DNA of 64,000 nt from Sclerodactyla briareus (taxonomy: Eukaryota > Echinodermata > Holothuroidea > Dendrochirotida > Sclerodactylidae): positions 155,059 to 219,058 of the forward strand of contig JAODTK010000111.1 in assembly GCA_026419785.1 (NCBI GenBank), read 5' to 3'. Shown here piece by piece: positions 35,830 through 47,854 of this stretch (its first letter is position 1; every line of letters starts with the position of its first letter). The translations under genes were made by a program, and so were the position numbers. Under the pieces are notes generated by a model, which was given only the letters and a program-made list of their open reading frames with translations, did not search any database and was not told the DNA's origin.

Positions 35830-38240
35830 TCATTCCAAACTCTTCATTACGATGCAGGAGTTGGAACTAGGGCACTGTACCCCCCCTCCTGTAAAGCATT
35901 CAAGCATATTGTATTTCACAAAATTTTTTTACAAGAAGAATGGAACGGAAAGACCAGAGACGGGTTAATTCCAGTCAAATGTGTGATATTTGTGACCCCA
36001 GTCCTGAGCTCAGCGCAGGACCAGCTTACGTGGATCTCTCTGGCGGAACAGCCAAAGTGAAAGCGAATGATATCCCTCCCCCCCTACACCCCCCCCCCAC
36101 CGTCCCAGGAGATCGAACATGCTATCCCTTACTTTAGGCCATTTTTTTTTGTTTTTGTTGAGCTATGAGAATGAACAGTTTTATTCCTATATCGATTATT
36201 AGATATACCCTATTCGTTGATTCCACTCGATATGTTAAGAACTTCCCAGGGGGAGGTCACATGTTATATGGCACCTGGGAAAACAAGCTTGCTGAATAGA
36301 ATCCAGGACTGGTTAATTTTTCTATGTAAATTCCGAAGTCTTTGTTGGACCATTCAACGCCCAAGAAAAAATGAGGTGTGCGCGTGAGTGTGTACGAACT
36401 TGGGGGTGGGGGACGTGACTACGTAAATAGCAGTACGGATGGTGGAACAAGATTTCTGTCCAATAATCAAGATCATCAAACCCGTTCTCCGACCCCTTCT
36501 TGAAGTAACTCAACCGGCACTTGGATTAATTGGAATACAACGGGACTCCGCATGGCTGTTCAAACAGTACCATTCGCCTGATGAATCACTCAAAGTTAGC
36601 GTAAACCCGAAGTTCATTATAATTTTCTGTCACGGGTCACCCATGGCATATAATGATTTAATGTAACTGAGAAGGGCGGACCGAGAAAGGTGCGAAGCCA
36701 GGGCGGGAAGGGGGGGGGGGGGGGGTTAGGAGGCCGTACTAAATATAAAATACATAAATTGCAGTTCAGTTACCGGAACGACGTATTTGGCAGTGACTCT
36801 AGCAATTTCTGGGGGGCCCAGCTCCCCGTCAGGGGTGAGGGGGTCTGCTGGTTCCGGCGGGACGGGGGGCGGGAGTGCTTCGCTATGGTACATCAGTTGT
36901 GCTGCGTTCAGGTATTTACGAGTTTACAGTGAATACAGCGTGAAAGTTTTTCCAGCTAAGAGTCTAAGAAAACTGTCAATTACAATGGGTCAAGCATGAC
37001 CCTAGCCATACAAAAAACTCCATCAATCCTTGCTTTGCATTGCACCTGTTAGGGCAAAAAAAACAACACACGTAGTGACAAGTCTTTTTATTCAAACCCA
37101 TATTGATTCTGTCCAAGTCAGTCTTAAAGAAACTTATGCGGAAACCAGACACGATGGCCTATAATCCGCCGGCCACCGATTGAAAGTATTGTTCTTGCTG
37201 ATTACCATTGTCAGCTTAGCAAATGACTCGGTTGCATTCTGTTGATTTACAACTTCAAGGCCCTTGTTCATCAATTGAAAGAGTGGGACAGCTACGAATA
37301 CAATTTACACGCAGTCACACATGGGAATTAGGCTAGTCAAACTTTTCACCAAAATTCAAAATCACGAAGAACAACAATAAATAATTTAACAAGGGTAGGG
37401 ATAAGTAGACTGTCTGGGGGTGAGATGAGATTATAGGCCCGAACACGAATGCGTGGGGACTATAAACTATTGTACTCTCTATAAATTGACTCTCAAAGTC
37501 TCACACGGATGGCGCTGGTGTGTGAGATGGGGGAAGGGGAGGGGGTGGCATGAGTAGGGTCGTAGCAACGTAAATATTGACACCTCACGAAGTAGGCCAG
37601 TATCACTCACGGTACACGTGAAGAAGATAATCGACTAGATAGAGTGCCGGAAGGAACCGCTTGCAAATTCACCGTTGCACTGTGGTTATGGACAGGCCTA
37701 ATTAAGTTCATATCAACGGTGGCAAATATCAAAAATTAGATTCAATAATCTTTTTTCTTTCTTAAATCGATCTCACAGAACTACCAAAATATAAAAAAAA
37801 TAACAACGGTGCGTCCTAAATGATTGAGGAGGCAGGTCATGAATGGGGAAAAAATATCATTATGATATTTATTCTGACCTACAATTTCAAAGTTCCATTC
37901 AGCCTTATTTCTTGTCCTCCTTCCCAGCCACGAAGCTACCCATACTGTAGTAATATCGTAATTGACATATATAAGAAATACAATTGCATTGGAAAAAAAA
38001 AATCAGTTGCGTGATGAACGATGTATTGGCAAAAGTTGTTATTGTGGGAATAGGGTTCGTGTGGGTGGAACAAGTACTTGTTTTCAGCACCAGCCGGCTT
38101 TTTTGAAAGTTGCGGACTGGTCACCCTATTCTTCAAGAACAGAAATGATTGAGTGCTGTCTTGTGACTGACGTTCTCCGTGGATGAGGGTATCGGCTATG
38201 TCACTCCTTTGCAATATAATATATGCTTATTTGCCAAAAG
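35830..38240. other. Non-coding interval between hAT fragments
   Basis: No gene is supported. A G run lies at 36711-36725, and C-rich runs occur near 36078-36105. It may represent material inserted between the two halves of a hAT element, but no boundaries were found. Confidence 0.35.
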
Positions 38241-38249
38241 GCTGGATGG

Positions 38250-39355
38250 AACTTCAAATAGAATATGAGTAATATGGCTCACGGATGAGGGACTGCGTCT
38301 TTACAATTTCGCGATCTTCCGGTCGGTGACAGATCCCGTCTCTCGTGCCAGGAATGAGAGAACTGGCTCACGAGGTGTCTTGCACACACCAATCGCCCGA
38401 GTAACGCGGGGGGGGTTATCGTTCATGATTTGTTAACGGCTAAGTTGAGGTTATTCCAAAGCAGGACCGTGTGCTGCCCCAAGCTCGTTGGACAGCAATT
38501 GCGAATGTTCCCCAGCATTGTCTGTAGTAAGGCTAACAGCTGTGTCCATTCCCAAGGATCCAAACCGTGCATAACTTCACGAAAAGCATTCGTCAAATTC
38601 ACCGCAGTGTGGTTCTCTGGAATGAAAAACAGTTTCAAGGCAGTGTGTGACAAGCTTCCATTCCGTGATCGATTGTAGTGAGGGACCGAGAAGGCTCATA
38701 TATGGCTCCATTTTACGACTCGACCAGAGGTCCCTAGTGGCAAGAAAGAAGGCCGATGTCCTCTTCCATTGCGTTGCTTGGTTTTTTTACTCTCGAGGCG
38801 TGTCTCTCGTGTACAATCTGAATTGCCGTTTTCCGTAAAATACTTCAGTCCTGGCAGCTAGAGCGTGGGTCGAAGGCTGCAGCATTTCCCACAAGCCGCG
38901 TTTGTCCACTGAATATACTGGCAGAATCTCCTTTGTCAAGCCATAGGTCCTTTGTCCATTAGAGTTTTCCGTTACTTATCCGCTTTGCTGTATTGTCCTG
39001 CTTGCTTGGCCATAAGAACTCGCTCTACACTCCCTTTGGAACTAACTGCTGTCACTTTTCTGCTTTTATTGGTCCCCTCCTTCTGGGTTGTTTTGTTGCA
39101 GATGCTCGAACAGATGTGAAGTGTTCCCCACCTTAGCGTAGTACTGCTTCTTGCACTTTCTACATGTGTGCGTTCCGAATTTTCACTTTCCATCAGGTCC
39201 TTTTTGAAAACCGAAATAAGTCCATACTGCCGATTTCCTGTTCTCTGTCAGGAGCAACTCGCTCTCATATCCCCGAGTAGGATCGCTTGTCGCGTCCGCA
39301 CCACCATCATCAATTTCAAACACGTCTCCTTCTGACTCTGACTCCATTCTCAACT
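38250..39355 (-). pseudogene. hAT transposase N-terminal relic with BED zinc finger
   Basis: Reading down from 39355 on the minus strand gives an acidic leader (ESESEGDVFEIDDGGADA), then SAVWTYFGFQKGPDGK, CRKCKKQYYAKVGNTSHLFE and HLQQNNPEG. This is a BED zinc finger (W.YF ... C..C ... GNTS.LF.HL...HP) except that the final His is Asn. Further down, the catalytic-core words LTTDNA (38490s) and NLAVNK (38425) correspond to the hAT TTDNAxNM ... HxLNLxV region. Frame breaks occur throughout. Orientation matches the C-terminal relic at 34.7-35.6 kb. Confidence 0.7.
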
Positions 39356-39359
39356 CTGG

Positions 39360-41900
39360 CCACTCAAATATCAGTGAATAGCGACGTGTGCGACTTCAAG
39401 GTAACACCGCGAATGGGCCAAGAGGGCCGCCGCAAGAGCCCTGCTTTCAAGACATAAATTCATTCTTGTGTACTACTGTGCGAGCATAAATTTAAATAAA
39501 CGTCTATGGTGGTCGACCCGCGGTGTACCCGGGTGCAAAAGTTGGTGAAAAACATTTAAAATGTTAAAAAAGAGATGTTGAAGTTTGGTGCGTCGATTTC
39601 TTAAATTGTGTTTCACACAGAAATTGTAAGATTTAATAAACTATTCATATTCATAGACACAGCATCACTGTGTGTGTAGACACTGATGGTAATAACCCTG
39701 TAGAAAGAAACACCCAAGAAAAGGATAACATATTTATGTCTTTCTTTCTTTTAACAAATATGTGCGATAAATCGCGGGGTGAAAAGTCCTCATTCAATCA
39801 ACAAAATGCCGACATAATTTCATTAACATGGATTTCTAATGCAATTAAAAATAGTTTTCATTACAATTAGACTGACAAATGTTATATTGACCGTTTCGAT
39901 TACATGAAAAACATATGTGTGTCCATCAGACAACCAGAGAATGAAAGTGGTATTATAACTACATATTACAGCATACGGAAATTACCTTCAGGCTACAAAA
40001 GTACATGCATCGATCTTGCGCGAAATTGGAATTCATAATTTCATTTAGTTGGGGCGCGTTTCAACCAGGATATTGTACCATTGCAAGCACCGAAAACCAT
40101 GTTTTTCATGTCCATGACTTGTTGCTGGACAATGCCTTCGACTTGTTTCGACAATATTATACATCAATTTAGTCAAACTAAAGGTTTGCGCGAATTTCGA
40201 ATTTCCATGCAACCCAGCACATGCAGTATCGAGGCTAATTCTTTAATAACTGCCCATTTCACACTGCGTGATATGAATAGTTTAGCACACGTAAAACCTT
40301 GGATAAAATGGCTGATTTGGCTGCTTGTTACACAGGTCAATATGAACAGCATGTATGGACTGTACTACTATACGTAGTCCCGTGCTACAGTAAATTACGC
40401 ACATGACTGCCGATTAATATAATGAAGCTCACACATCACAGCACAGGCATGCATCTTGCATGTGCAGGTTGGGGGGTCTGACGAGCTACAATCCGTAAGT
40501 ATCAATATCGAGGTACCTTGTACAGCGTGTCACAAAAAAGGATTTTGAGTTTAGAAATATAAATCCTGTTTTCCACCCATTTACGTTTATGACATCTTCT
40601 TAAAAGCTGAAAATGTGACGTCTATTTCTCATCTAAGGACCGAAAGTCGTGTCCTTGCGGAAGGTCAATGTAATATATTATATATTAACCCTGCCCACTC
40701 CAGTGAGTACAGCACTACAGACGAGCCCACGTGCGGCCTATGTCATGTTCACGTGTTTCGTGCAATCATCAGTGAAAAATTAGGCTCACCGAAATGACTT
40801 TCATGCCGATCCGATGCCAGGTGTTCCTTTTTCCACCTCGGGACGATGTTCAATCCGATCCGATGATGGACGGCAAGATTGCACTATTCTGACTAACAAT
40901 GTGACAGTTGGTTTTTTGTTTCATGGGTTATTGTACCGGTGTATAATTATGTCATTGGAGAACTCTTAATAAGAAGTGAGTATCCACGCCCTTCAGATGT
41001 AACCGTCTAAAAATCATTGATGAAACAATTGATCCACCTATCAGCTGAAGGTTTTCAGTAAAGGAAAACTTGAGGTTGTACGATTCGATCACTATTTGTG
41101 TCTTACTACCGTGTATGTGCTAAAGCTAACGTTAGTCACGTAACAGCTGAAACCTGTTGTCACATGTGCTGCACTGCACTGTAGTAATTACATTTTAAGT
41201 GCTTTCCCAGAATATCGCATGTCTGCACTACCTGCCCTCTCACTACAGCTAGTCCTTGCTGCTCTGATTGACTTCCAATTGTGCATGCTCCATAAATTTA
41301 GCTATGTGTTTAGTTGTGCAGAACCTACAGTAGTTTCGCATATTCGCAGTCTATGAGAGGATCGTTTGTTATTGTATGTAGCGTACTTGTGGTTTGTGTT
41401 AGTTGTTGGGCTGCTGCGACAAACTTTTTCAAACAAATCTCATTATGATACCAGCACTCAACATGATACAACGCTTGGATATTTGTTATAAAGTAAACTT
41501 TTTTTACTCTTGAAATGTCTATTTTCGCATTGCTGTGTCTCGGGCGTGCTTATTCTCACTTTTCCAAAACTTATTGACAAATCTTTACGTAACATTGGCA
41601 CTGAAGGACGTTCTCATAGGCCTCCTAATGTGGTGTGCATGGGTGTGTGAAATCAATTAGTGATATTCTCTGTCTAATTTGTAGGGGTCTCGGTGCTCGT
41701 GTTTGGCTCAAACTCCATTGTCTCTGGTCTGAGGTGTATCGCGGGGACATTATTAGGAAGCTGCGATGGGATCAACTAGAGCCTTGCATATGCAGGCAGC
41801 ACCAATGAATTCTTAACGTACAGAGTATGTCACTGCTGGGGGGTTCATATTAGGATAGATTAAGATCGGAACGACGCTCAGGATGGTGAGTTTAACGGAC
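39360..41900. other. Non-coding interval downstream of the transglutaminase
   Basis: No exon recognised. The repeated word CGATCCGATG occurs twice near 40810-40865. If the transglutaminase gene ends near 41.9 kb, its 3' UTR would fall here; I could not identify a poly-A signal with confidence. Confidence 0.35.
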
Positions 41901-41929
41901 AGCGGATGGGGATGGATTATAAATAAATC

Positions 41930-42062
41930 CGACTGTCCGATCGCGTGGGCAAGTTAGCCAGCTGTCTACTTTCACAAGCTGCGGGGCAGCCAGGGGCTTC
42001 ATTCTGGCATTTTCTGCTGAGAAGGGTGATTGGTGGGTGAAATTTGACATTAGCAAAAACAT
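41930..42062 (-). CDS. Probable transglutaminase C-terminal beta-barrel exon
   Basis: The minus strand encodes FANVKFHPPITLLSRKC followed by QNEAPG. This matches the pattern V.F.NPL..PL..C....E.PG of the last immunoglobulin-like (C-terminal) domain of animal transglutaminases. It lies downstream of the other exons in the right order and orientation. The end is unclear: one frame gives PAACESRQLA and another KPLAAPQLVKVDS, so an indel is likely. No convincing acceptor or donor was found, and the assignment depends mainly on position. Confidence 0.35.
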
Positions 42063-42229
42063 CGGTAGAATTCGAGTCATTGCGCCGATCCGAGTTTTGC
42101 CAATAGGCCAAATATTGGGCCCAGTAGATGGTTCGATCCGAGTATCGGTTAAGTAGAGCCCTAGAAGAAAATTGTGACGATGTGAAAGGAAAGTATGCCA
42201 GGTTAAAATGTACGACAAATGATTAGAGT

Positions 42230-42450
42230 TAATGATGTATGAGATGCCGCTCACTTCAATACCGATATAGCACCGTAAATTTAGCAAGCACCGGTATGAT
42301 TTAGCAGCACCGGTATTATTTAGCAGCACCGTATTGCAGCATTAGTACCGGTAATAGTAGGGGAGCGCGTAAGCACGGGTACTGCGAAGTACTGTTCCGT
42401 GATTACCGGTACTGACATGAATACCGATATACCGCGAAACACCCTAGGTT
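42230..42450. repeat. ACCGGT-rich palindromic repeat
   Basis: Short repeats such as TTTAGCAGCACCGGTAT occur three times at 42260-42330, followed by GTACCGGTAATA, TTACCGGTACTGA and ATACCGATATACCGCG. The words are self-complementary around ACCGGT. A related patch lies at 32684-32745 (ACCGGTAGTACCG, GCACCGGAATG). MITE-like or microsatellite-derived; unclassified. Confidence 0.45.
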
Positions 42451-42882
42451 GCACTCATCTTTGATGTTATAGAATATAGCATGGTTACGAACAAAGATCA
42501 ATGGCCCCTCGAAGTAGCAGCTGGTTCCTATTTCTGACGGCGACATCCATCGCGATGGAGTTTTGTTTCAATTTACCGGCTGATGGTCTAATCAATAGTC
42601 TATTCTGGTCTGAAGAAAATTTCTATCCTCTGATTCTGAGGTGTGAAGTCATGGACTAATCAGGATATCACTGTGGGCGGTGATAGGTGGTGGTGGTGGG
42701 GCGGGGGCCTCCATATTTCAATACATCAGCTATCGACTATTCATTTACGCAGTCAGGTTCAAGTCCGACCCCACCCTCCCCCAACTATCCTCAATATTTG
42801 GACCGAGTTGCATGCCTGCTCTTCAGGATATCACCAGTACCCGGACCTTGCCACAGATTTAGGTATACATGTAGCAACTTAC

Positions 42883-43078
42883 CCCGATGGTCAGCAGTGT
42901 TTTCTGGCGGACGAAGCTTCTCTGTGGCTGAAGTCTGGATTGTCCAGAGACATTCCATGATGAAGGAAAGCAAAGCCTCCAACTCTGTCAGTGATGCATA
43001 ATAATAATCCTTCAGCTGGTATCTCACCCTGAAGTCCTTGGCTGTTTGGGGCGAAAATGGAACTATCTCTGTAACAAT
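42883..43078 (-). CDS. Transglutaminase beta-barrel 1 exon (frameshift near end)
   Basis: The acceptor CTGTTCAG|ATTG and donor CATCGGG|GTAAGT frame a 196-base exon. It encodes IVTEIVPFSPQTAKDFRVRY then QLKDYYYASLTELEALLSFI, the pattern E..L.P....F.V.Y..Y...L.......F. of the first beta-barrel domain (V..Y.DY...L.d...... V.ET.q). The end of the exon fits the family only in another frame (RSFVRQKTLLTIG, equivalent to F.LR.P.LTI), so there is a one- or two-base slip around 42960. Order and orientation match the rest of the gene. The longest ORF across it (186 codons, 42791-43351) is an accidental extension into the introns. Confidence 0.6.
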
Positions 43079-44568
43079 CTGAACAGGTGAGTGACCAGGT
43101 CTGGGGCCGACCCCATCCCCATGGAAGCTGCGCCACCATAAGCTACAGGGGTTGCCACACAGGGGCAGCTCCAACCCACTGGATGCTGTCCCAACAAGAC
43201 CCGGCAGCGGTATCATCGGCAGATGGCATGCCGTATACCCACAGCAGTAATCTACCCCAATGTACCGCAGTACTGAGTCCACTTTAGTCCAGTTCTGCTC
43301 TTCTTGGTCTCTGGCAGCATTTGATACCATCATCACCAAGATTTTCATCAAAGTCTACATGACGCTTATGGTATCATGGGCATCGGCTCGCAGTGGGCTA
43401 ATCCAGTTACCAGCAAATCACCTCCAGGAGCGTGAAAACATTCTATTGATAAGATTTTCCCTTGATGCGGCCAGTCTTAAGGAGTTCGTATTGGGTTCAC
43501 AGGTTTTCACCTTGTACACCGCAAACAAAAACTTTGAAACATTTGCATAAATGACTCGAAGGGACTGATATTCATATTTATGACTAACTCAAGATTGAAG
43601 GAAACCACTCAACCAAGGTTTGTGGTAGCCAACAGCACCTCTGAAAATGCCATTAACTGCACATCAGTCACACATAAATCACCTCAGTGATCCTATTAAA
43701 TTTCTCGGCGACAAAGGGTAGACATTTATTCACAAAGAAAACGTACGAGTCCAACAAACTTTTGCATAGAATTATGGGAATTTAGACTGCTCAATTTGCA
43801 AATAAACTCTCCATGACCTGGCTCCCATATACATCTTAGTCCTGAATAACGCTAGTACCAACCTCTTCGTTTCCCTCCATTTCCTGTCCCCACGCCCTCC
43901 ACAAAACGTTCAAAATGTTCAAAAAAATTATTACATGAGCTTTGTTCAACCAGTTAAGAATTTCTGCATGGGGCCTCAGGACAATCAGTGCCCCAGTCAA
44001 AAATTGAATTGGGGATACATACCAGGTAAACAGATACTTGATTAGATGGCTCTATAGTCAGGGTAGCTTGTTGATCGGAATCTCAACAGGTATGAGGGTT
44101 TCAATTATCTGGTATGTCTAGATCAGATTTCGACTCTAGCATACTGGAAGGAGGAATCATCAGTTTATGTTTGAGAACTGACACTGACACCAATGTGTTC
44201 TGGTTTGGCTCTGTAGGAACCACAACAAACGGACTCTGCCCTATGAGGGATGCCCCAGCCTAATTCACCTGAATTCGATGGACGGGAAGAATTGAATTCG
44301 TGATGAATGAACCCAGTATGGCCATGTGAATGAAATCCCTCAGTTCCGAGATGTACAAGTGACTTACAGTGGTGAACATGATGTAATCTTCACTACACAA
44401 TCTCAGGTGAATGCTTTGGGCCCCCCACTAAATTATGTTTTGAAACAGCAGTTTTGGACAAAGTTTTGTTGTAAATTTGCAACTGACCAATTTTAGTTTC
44501 AAAACAGCGAGTAGGGTCCCCCAATTTCACTAAACTGAGCGAATCCTCCACCCCCCATCCAGTATCAC

Positions 44569-44717
44569 AATCCCATGCGAGTAGTTCCAGGGTGGTCTTT
44601 GACTGTGCCACGGAAGCTTTCCTGACCCCGTGTATATACGGTGCTGCCACACAGCGACCATACGGAACGTGAGAGTCGATAGTATTCTCCACCACCACGG
44701 CAAGCTCGATGTCAGAT
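44569..44717 (-). CDS. Transglutaminase beta-barrel 1 exon
   Basis: The minus strand reads SDIELAVVVENTIDSH, then VPYGRCVAAPYIHGVRKASV and AQSKTTLELL. The family pattern is GxDxxLxVxxxNxSxxxRTV, xxxxxxYYTGVxxxx, then a beta strand. The YIHGVRKAS word is the diagnostic Y-x-G-V segment. A possible donor T|GTGATA follows LAWD, and the acceptor (GATTGAG|ATC) is weak. The frame is intact over the whole segment. It would lie between the KAVGS exon (46.9 kb) and the 43.0-kb exon, as expected for this family. Confidence 0.65.
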
Positions 44718-45389
44718 CTCAATCATGAACTATCCGTCTATCTCTACGTTGAACTTAACATCAGTGGTACACATCCTTGAATAAGTTCTTTGCTCCTTGA
44801 ACATGCTTACTTGCGTGAAAACGCCACACGCTCTCTCCGGGTTCCTATCAATTGTTATAAACACATTTGGCCTTCCATATTCTTTCATCACGAATTACAA
44901 TCACATACACTGCCAAAAAAATTTTTGATGGGCAACTTTATCCCCGATGACCCTCGACTTTTAAAAAAAAATTATACACATCGCTATTGCATAAGGATAC
45001 AGTTATGATCAATATTCTCATTGGAGAAGAATCTTGACACAAAGTGAACAACAAATTATCCGTAGAAGAAACTTATTTTTTTTTTTTACCTCAATACACA
45101 AGATGTTGCCCATTTTTTTATGTCATTATTTGACATTATTTAACCAACCATACTTTTTTTCATACAGTTCTGCATACCCAGCACTATACTGTGTTAATGG
45201 TCAAGTCTCCCTATTCCATTGTGCCAATATCTTAGCACAGAGACTGAATGCTATGAGGCATGTAGCCTGAGCATGTAGCAAGCATGCTTCTTCATGGCAG
45301 ACTCCTTTCATGATTACTTCATCAATGTGAGGCCAACATTGGCGATAAAATTGATAACAATAATTGATTAAACTTTTCACATTTGCCTA

Positions 45390-46510
45390 GATACGCATAA
45401 TAACCCCAATTCAATTGTATCTAACTCATACGGATGCAAACGAAGTTGAAAATGTTGCTTTATCATCTTTGTCAAATGGGAAAGTCCCAGTATTCTATCA
45501 GATTCCTCTGATATTTTCAAAGTTAGTGTCCACTCTATATCTCCGTTATTGTACACCGTTTTAATCGGGGGGGGGGGGGGGGGGGGGGGGGTCTGTAAAT
45601 GTTCTCAACAAGCATAATATTTTATCAAATACTCAGTATGGCTTCTGTGAGAAACATGCAACATCTATGGCTCTTGGTAACGTTGTTGATTCCATTACAT
45701 CTGCTATTAGAATGGAGAATTGCAATTGGAATATTTCTTGATCTGTCGAAGCATTTGATACAGTCGATCTAACATTTTGTTCAATAATTATATACACTGG
45801 GCCTCAGATGTAAAATACATGATTGGTTTCAAAATTATTTGAAGAGCCCTTACCGTTTTGTCGCATTACTTATACACCTCTACTTCCCAAAACATTGTCT
45901 GTGGGGCTCCGCAGGGTTCCACTTTGAGACCACTCCTCTTCATAATCTATATGAATGACATTAATGCAACTTTCACAAAATTAAAATTTACAATGTTTGC
46001 TGATGACACAACTATCCTCTATAACTATAGAGACTGACACAGGGATCAAGTGTGGTTAATGAGGAACTTGTTGCCGTCAATAAATGGTCTGCAGAACAAA
46101 TGTTTGTTGAATATGGTAAAACAATTCATTTTTGTCCATAACGTTGTAGAGCGGTTCACAGGTGAAATAAAGAAATAATAAATTAAATAAGGAAAGTTAC
46201 TGAAACGAAAATTTTGAATCACTATACATGAAATTTGAAGTGGATACCCATATCAAAATGTGTGCAATAAGGTTTCAACATCACTAGGTATAATAAAAAC
46301 AACTTAGTCATGGACTTCCAAAAAACAAATTTTATTACATAATAAAATTTAAATAATATAAAAATTAATAATTAATTTATAAAAATATCAGTTGTAGAAA
46401 CTTTCTTCTGGTCTCCATTCACTCCATGTTTATAAGTTCTCCGTTTGGACACAATATATACTGTAGGCTTTTGTTCACTGGAGTGATGAATAAATTGAAT
46501 TGAATGAAAT
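45390..46510 (+). pseudogene. LINE reverse-transcriptase fossil with GAATT-type tail
   Basis: The plus strand carries ILSNTQYGFCEKHATSMALG (RT motif QYGFR), NVVDSITSAIRMEN, an SVEAFDTVD word (SKAFDTVDH), CGAPQGSTLRPLLFIIYMND (GVPQGSxLGPLLF.IYIND) and KLKFTMFADDTTILYN with the catalytic FADD. This is the RT core in correct order, with several frame breaks. The 3' end near 46480-46505 has AATAAATTGAATTGAATGAA, a short-repeat tail typical of CR1/Jockey-type elements. A 25-base G run (45567-45591) interrupts the 5' part. It lies in a transglutaminase intron, opposite to the gene. Confidence 0.8.
45567..45591 (+). repeat. 25-base poly-G tract
   Basis: An uninterrupted G run inside the LINE fossil, replacing or inserted into the sequence between the NYRPIS-like and QYGF regions. 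Confidence 0.95.
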
Positions 46511-46863
46511 GGTCATGTAAGAGATTTCTCCAATGGTGCGAAAAAAGGATATAAAAACCTCACACCCCAAATTTGAGGTTCTGGCTAGAATACGGCGAGT
46601 TATTATAATTCACTGTTTGAGAGAGTGGGGGGGGGGGGGGAGGGGGGGTGATGCAAAGGCTGCCCATAAACTGGGCATAACATAGAGAGGACCATGTTTT
46701 TTTTTTGTATCTGTGAACGTCTATATTTTGTTTGTATACAAGTGTTTTCAAAAGTACAGGTTATACAAAACTAGGAGTGGCTGCCATAATATAATAAACA
46801 ATACCAGAGGTCATATTTGAGAGGTGATATTTACATGACTACGGTACTTTAACATAAACATAC

Positions 46864-46973
46864 CTTCAGGAAACTTGTATGAGTCTGTGATGTCGACCCT
46901 TCTGTAACTGCCAACAGCTTTGGTGCTGAGTTCACCCGAGCTGTCAGACTCGAGATGAAATACAGTTGGTTGG
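46864..46973 (-). CDS. Transglutaminase KAVGS exon
   Basis: The acceptor CTGTCCTGAG and donor CCTGAAG|GTATGT bound the exon. It encodes SDSSGELSTKAVGSYRRVDI followed by TDSYKFPEG. The family consensus here is (I/L)STKAVGxxxRxDITxxYKYPEGS, the segment just after the catalytic core leading into the beta-barrels, so identification is firm. The frame is open. The first few codons (VFHLE) precede it without a recognisable family match, as is usual for this variable linker. It is separated from the GPASV exon by 3.1 kb that contains a complete satellite-transposon. Confidence 0.8.
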
Positions 46974-47720
46974 CTCAGGACAGAAAACCGAATCAACACA
47001 AATGTGTCAAGGCATTTATGCAACAAATTCTCAAACGCTGCAGGGTATGAAAATACAACAGGAAAAAATATCTGTGGGTGGATATATTACATTCGAATTG
47101 TGGTTTAAAAATAGCCTGCCCATGTGGTAATTGTGAGCTATAGTGACAATTGAGGGAGAACAGACCACTTATGGTAATTATGTTCAAAATTATGGACTAA
47201 AGTAGACCGATCTAGCAAGTTTCATAAACTACTAAGTTTGAATAATTTTATGCAAAGTGAGACTATTCATTAGATATTTTCGTGGCAATAAGCTCAAACA
47301 ATGAAATACATGAAATAGGGTAATTACACTACTTAATCATTGACTCTCAGATCAAAATCTAATCAGATCACCAACTATGATACCGGTAAAAAGTGTCATC
47401 AAAATTAAGGTTAGTGTTTTAAGAAATTGTGACATGAACACACCATACAACATGACAAAGTGATAGTTTAGTTCTTTCCTGAATTACCCTAGTAGTCCTC
47501 TAATCATAAGTGATTTTCACCTGTTCAGATAGTATTTTCAATTTGAGACCACACACAAAAAATTTAGTAAATCGCTTACAGTTGACCACAGGAATTCTGC
47601 TAATGGAACAAGAGGTGAACGTACACACATACACACCCTCCACACACAAAAGGTTCAATTTGTTGGTTTTTAAAATTAGTTTCATGATTGCAAGAAAAAA
47701 ACAGGAGAAAGTCATGAGGC

Positions 47721-47814
47721 TTAGTGAGTCCTTTGGACTCTTCCTGACTCCCCTATGTGGACTCAAAGACAAAATGGAGATTGTACAGCTCATTGTGGGA
47801 TCTTAACGTCTGAC

Positions 47815-47854
<40 letters not shown>

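Noticed and set aside
42791..43351. A 186-codon ORF as an independent gene
   Set aside because: Only its middle (42883-43078) has family similarity and splice signals. The rest is intron read-through of the transglutaminase gene.
47819..47854. Poly-T as the A-tail of an antisense retroposed gene
   Set aside because: It lies at a fixed position within the satellite-transposon left module, where other copies are already T-rich, so local expansion is simpler.
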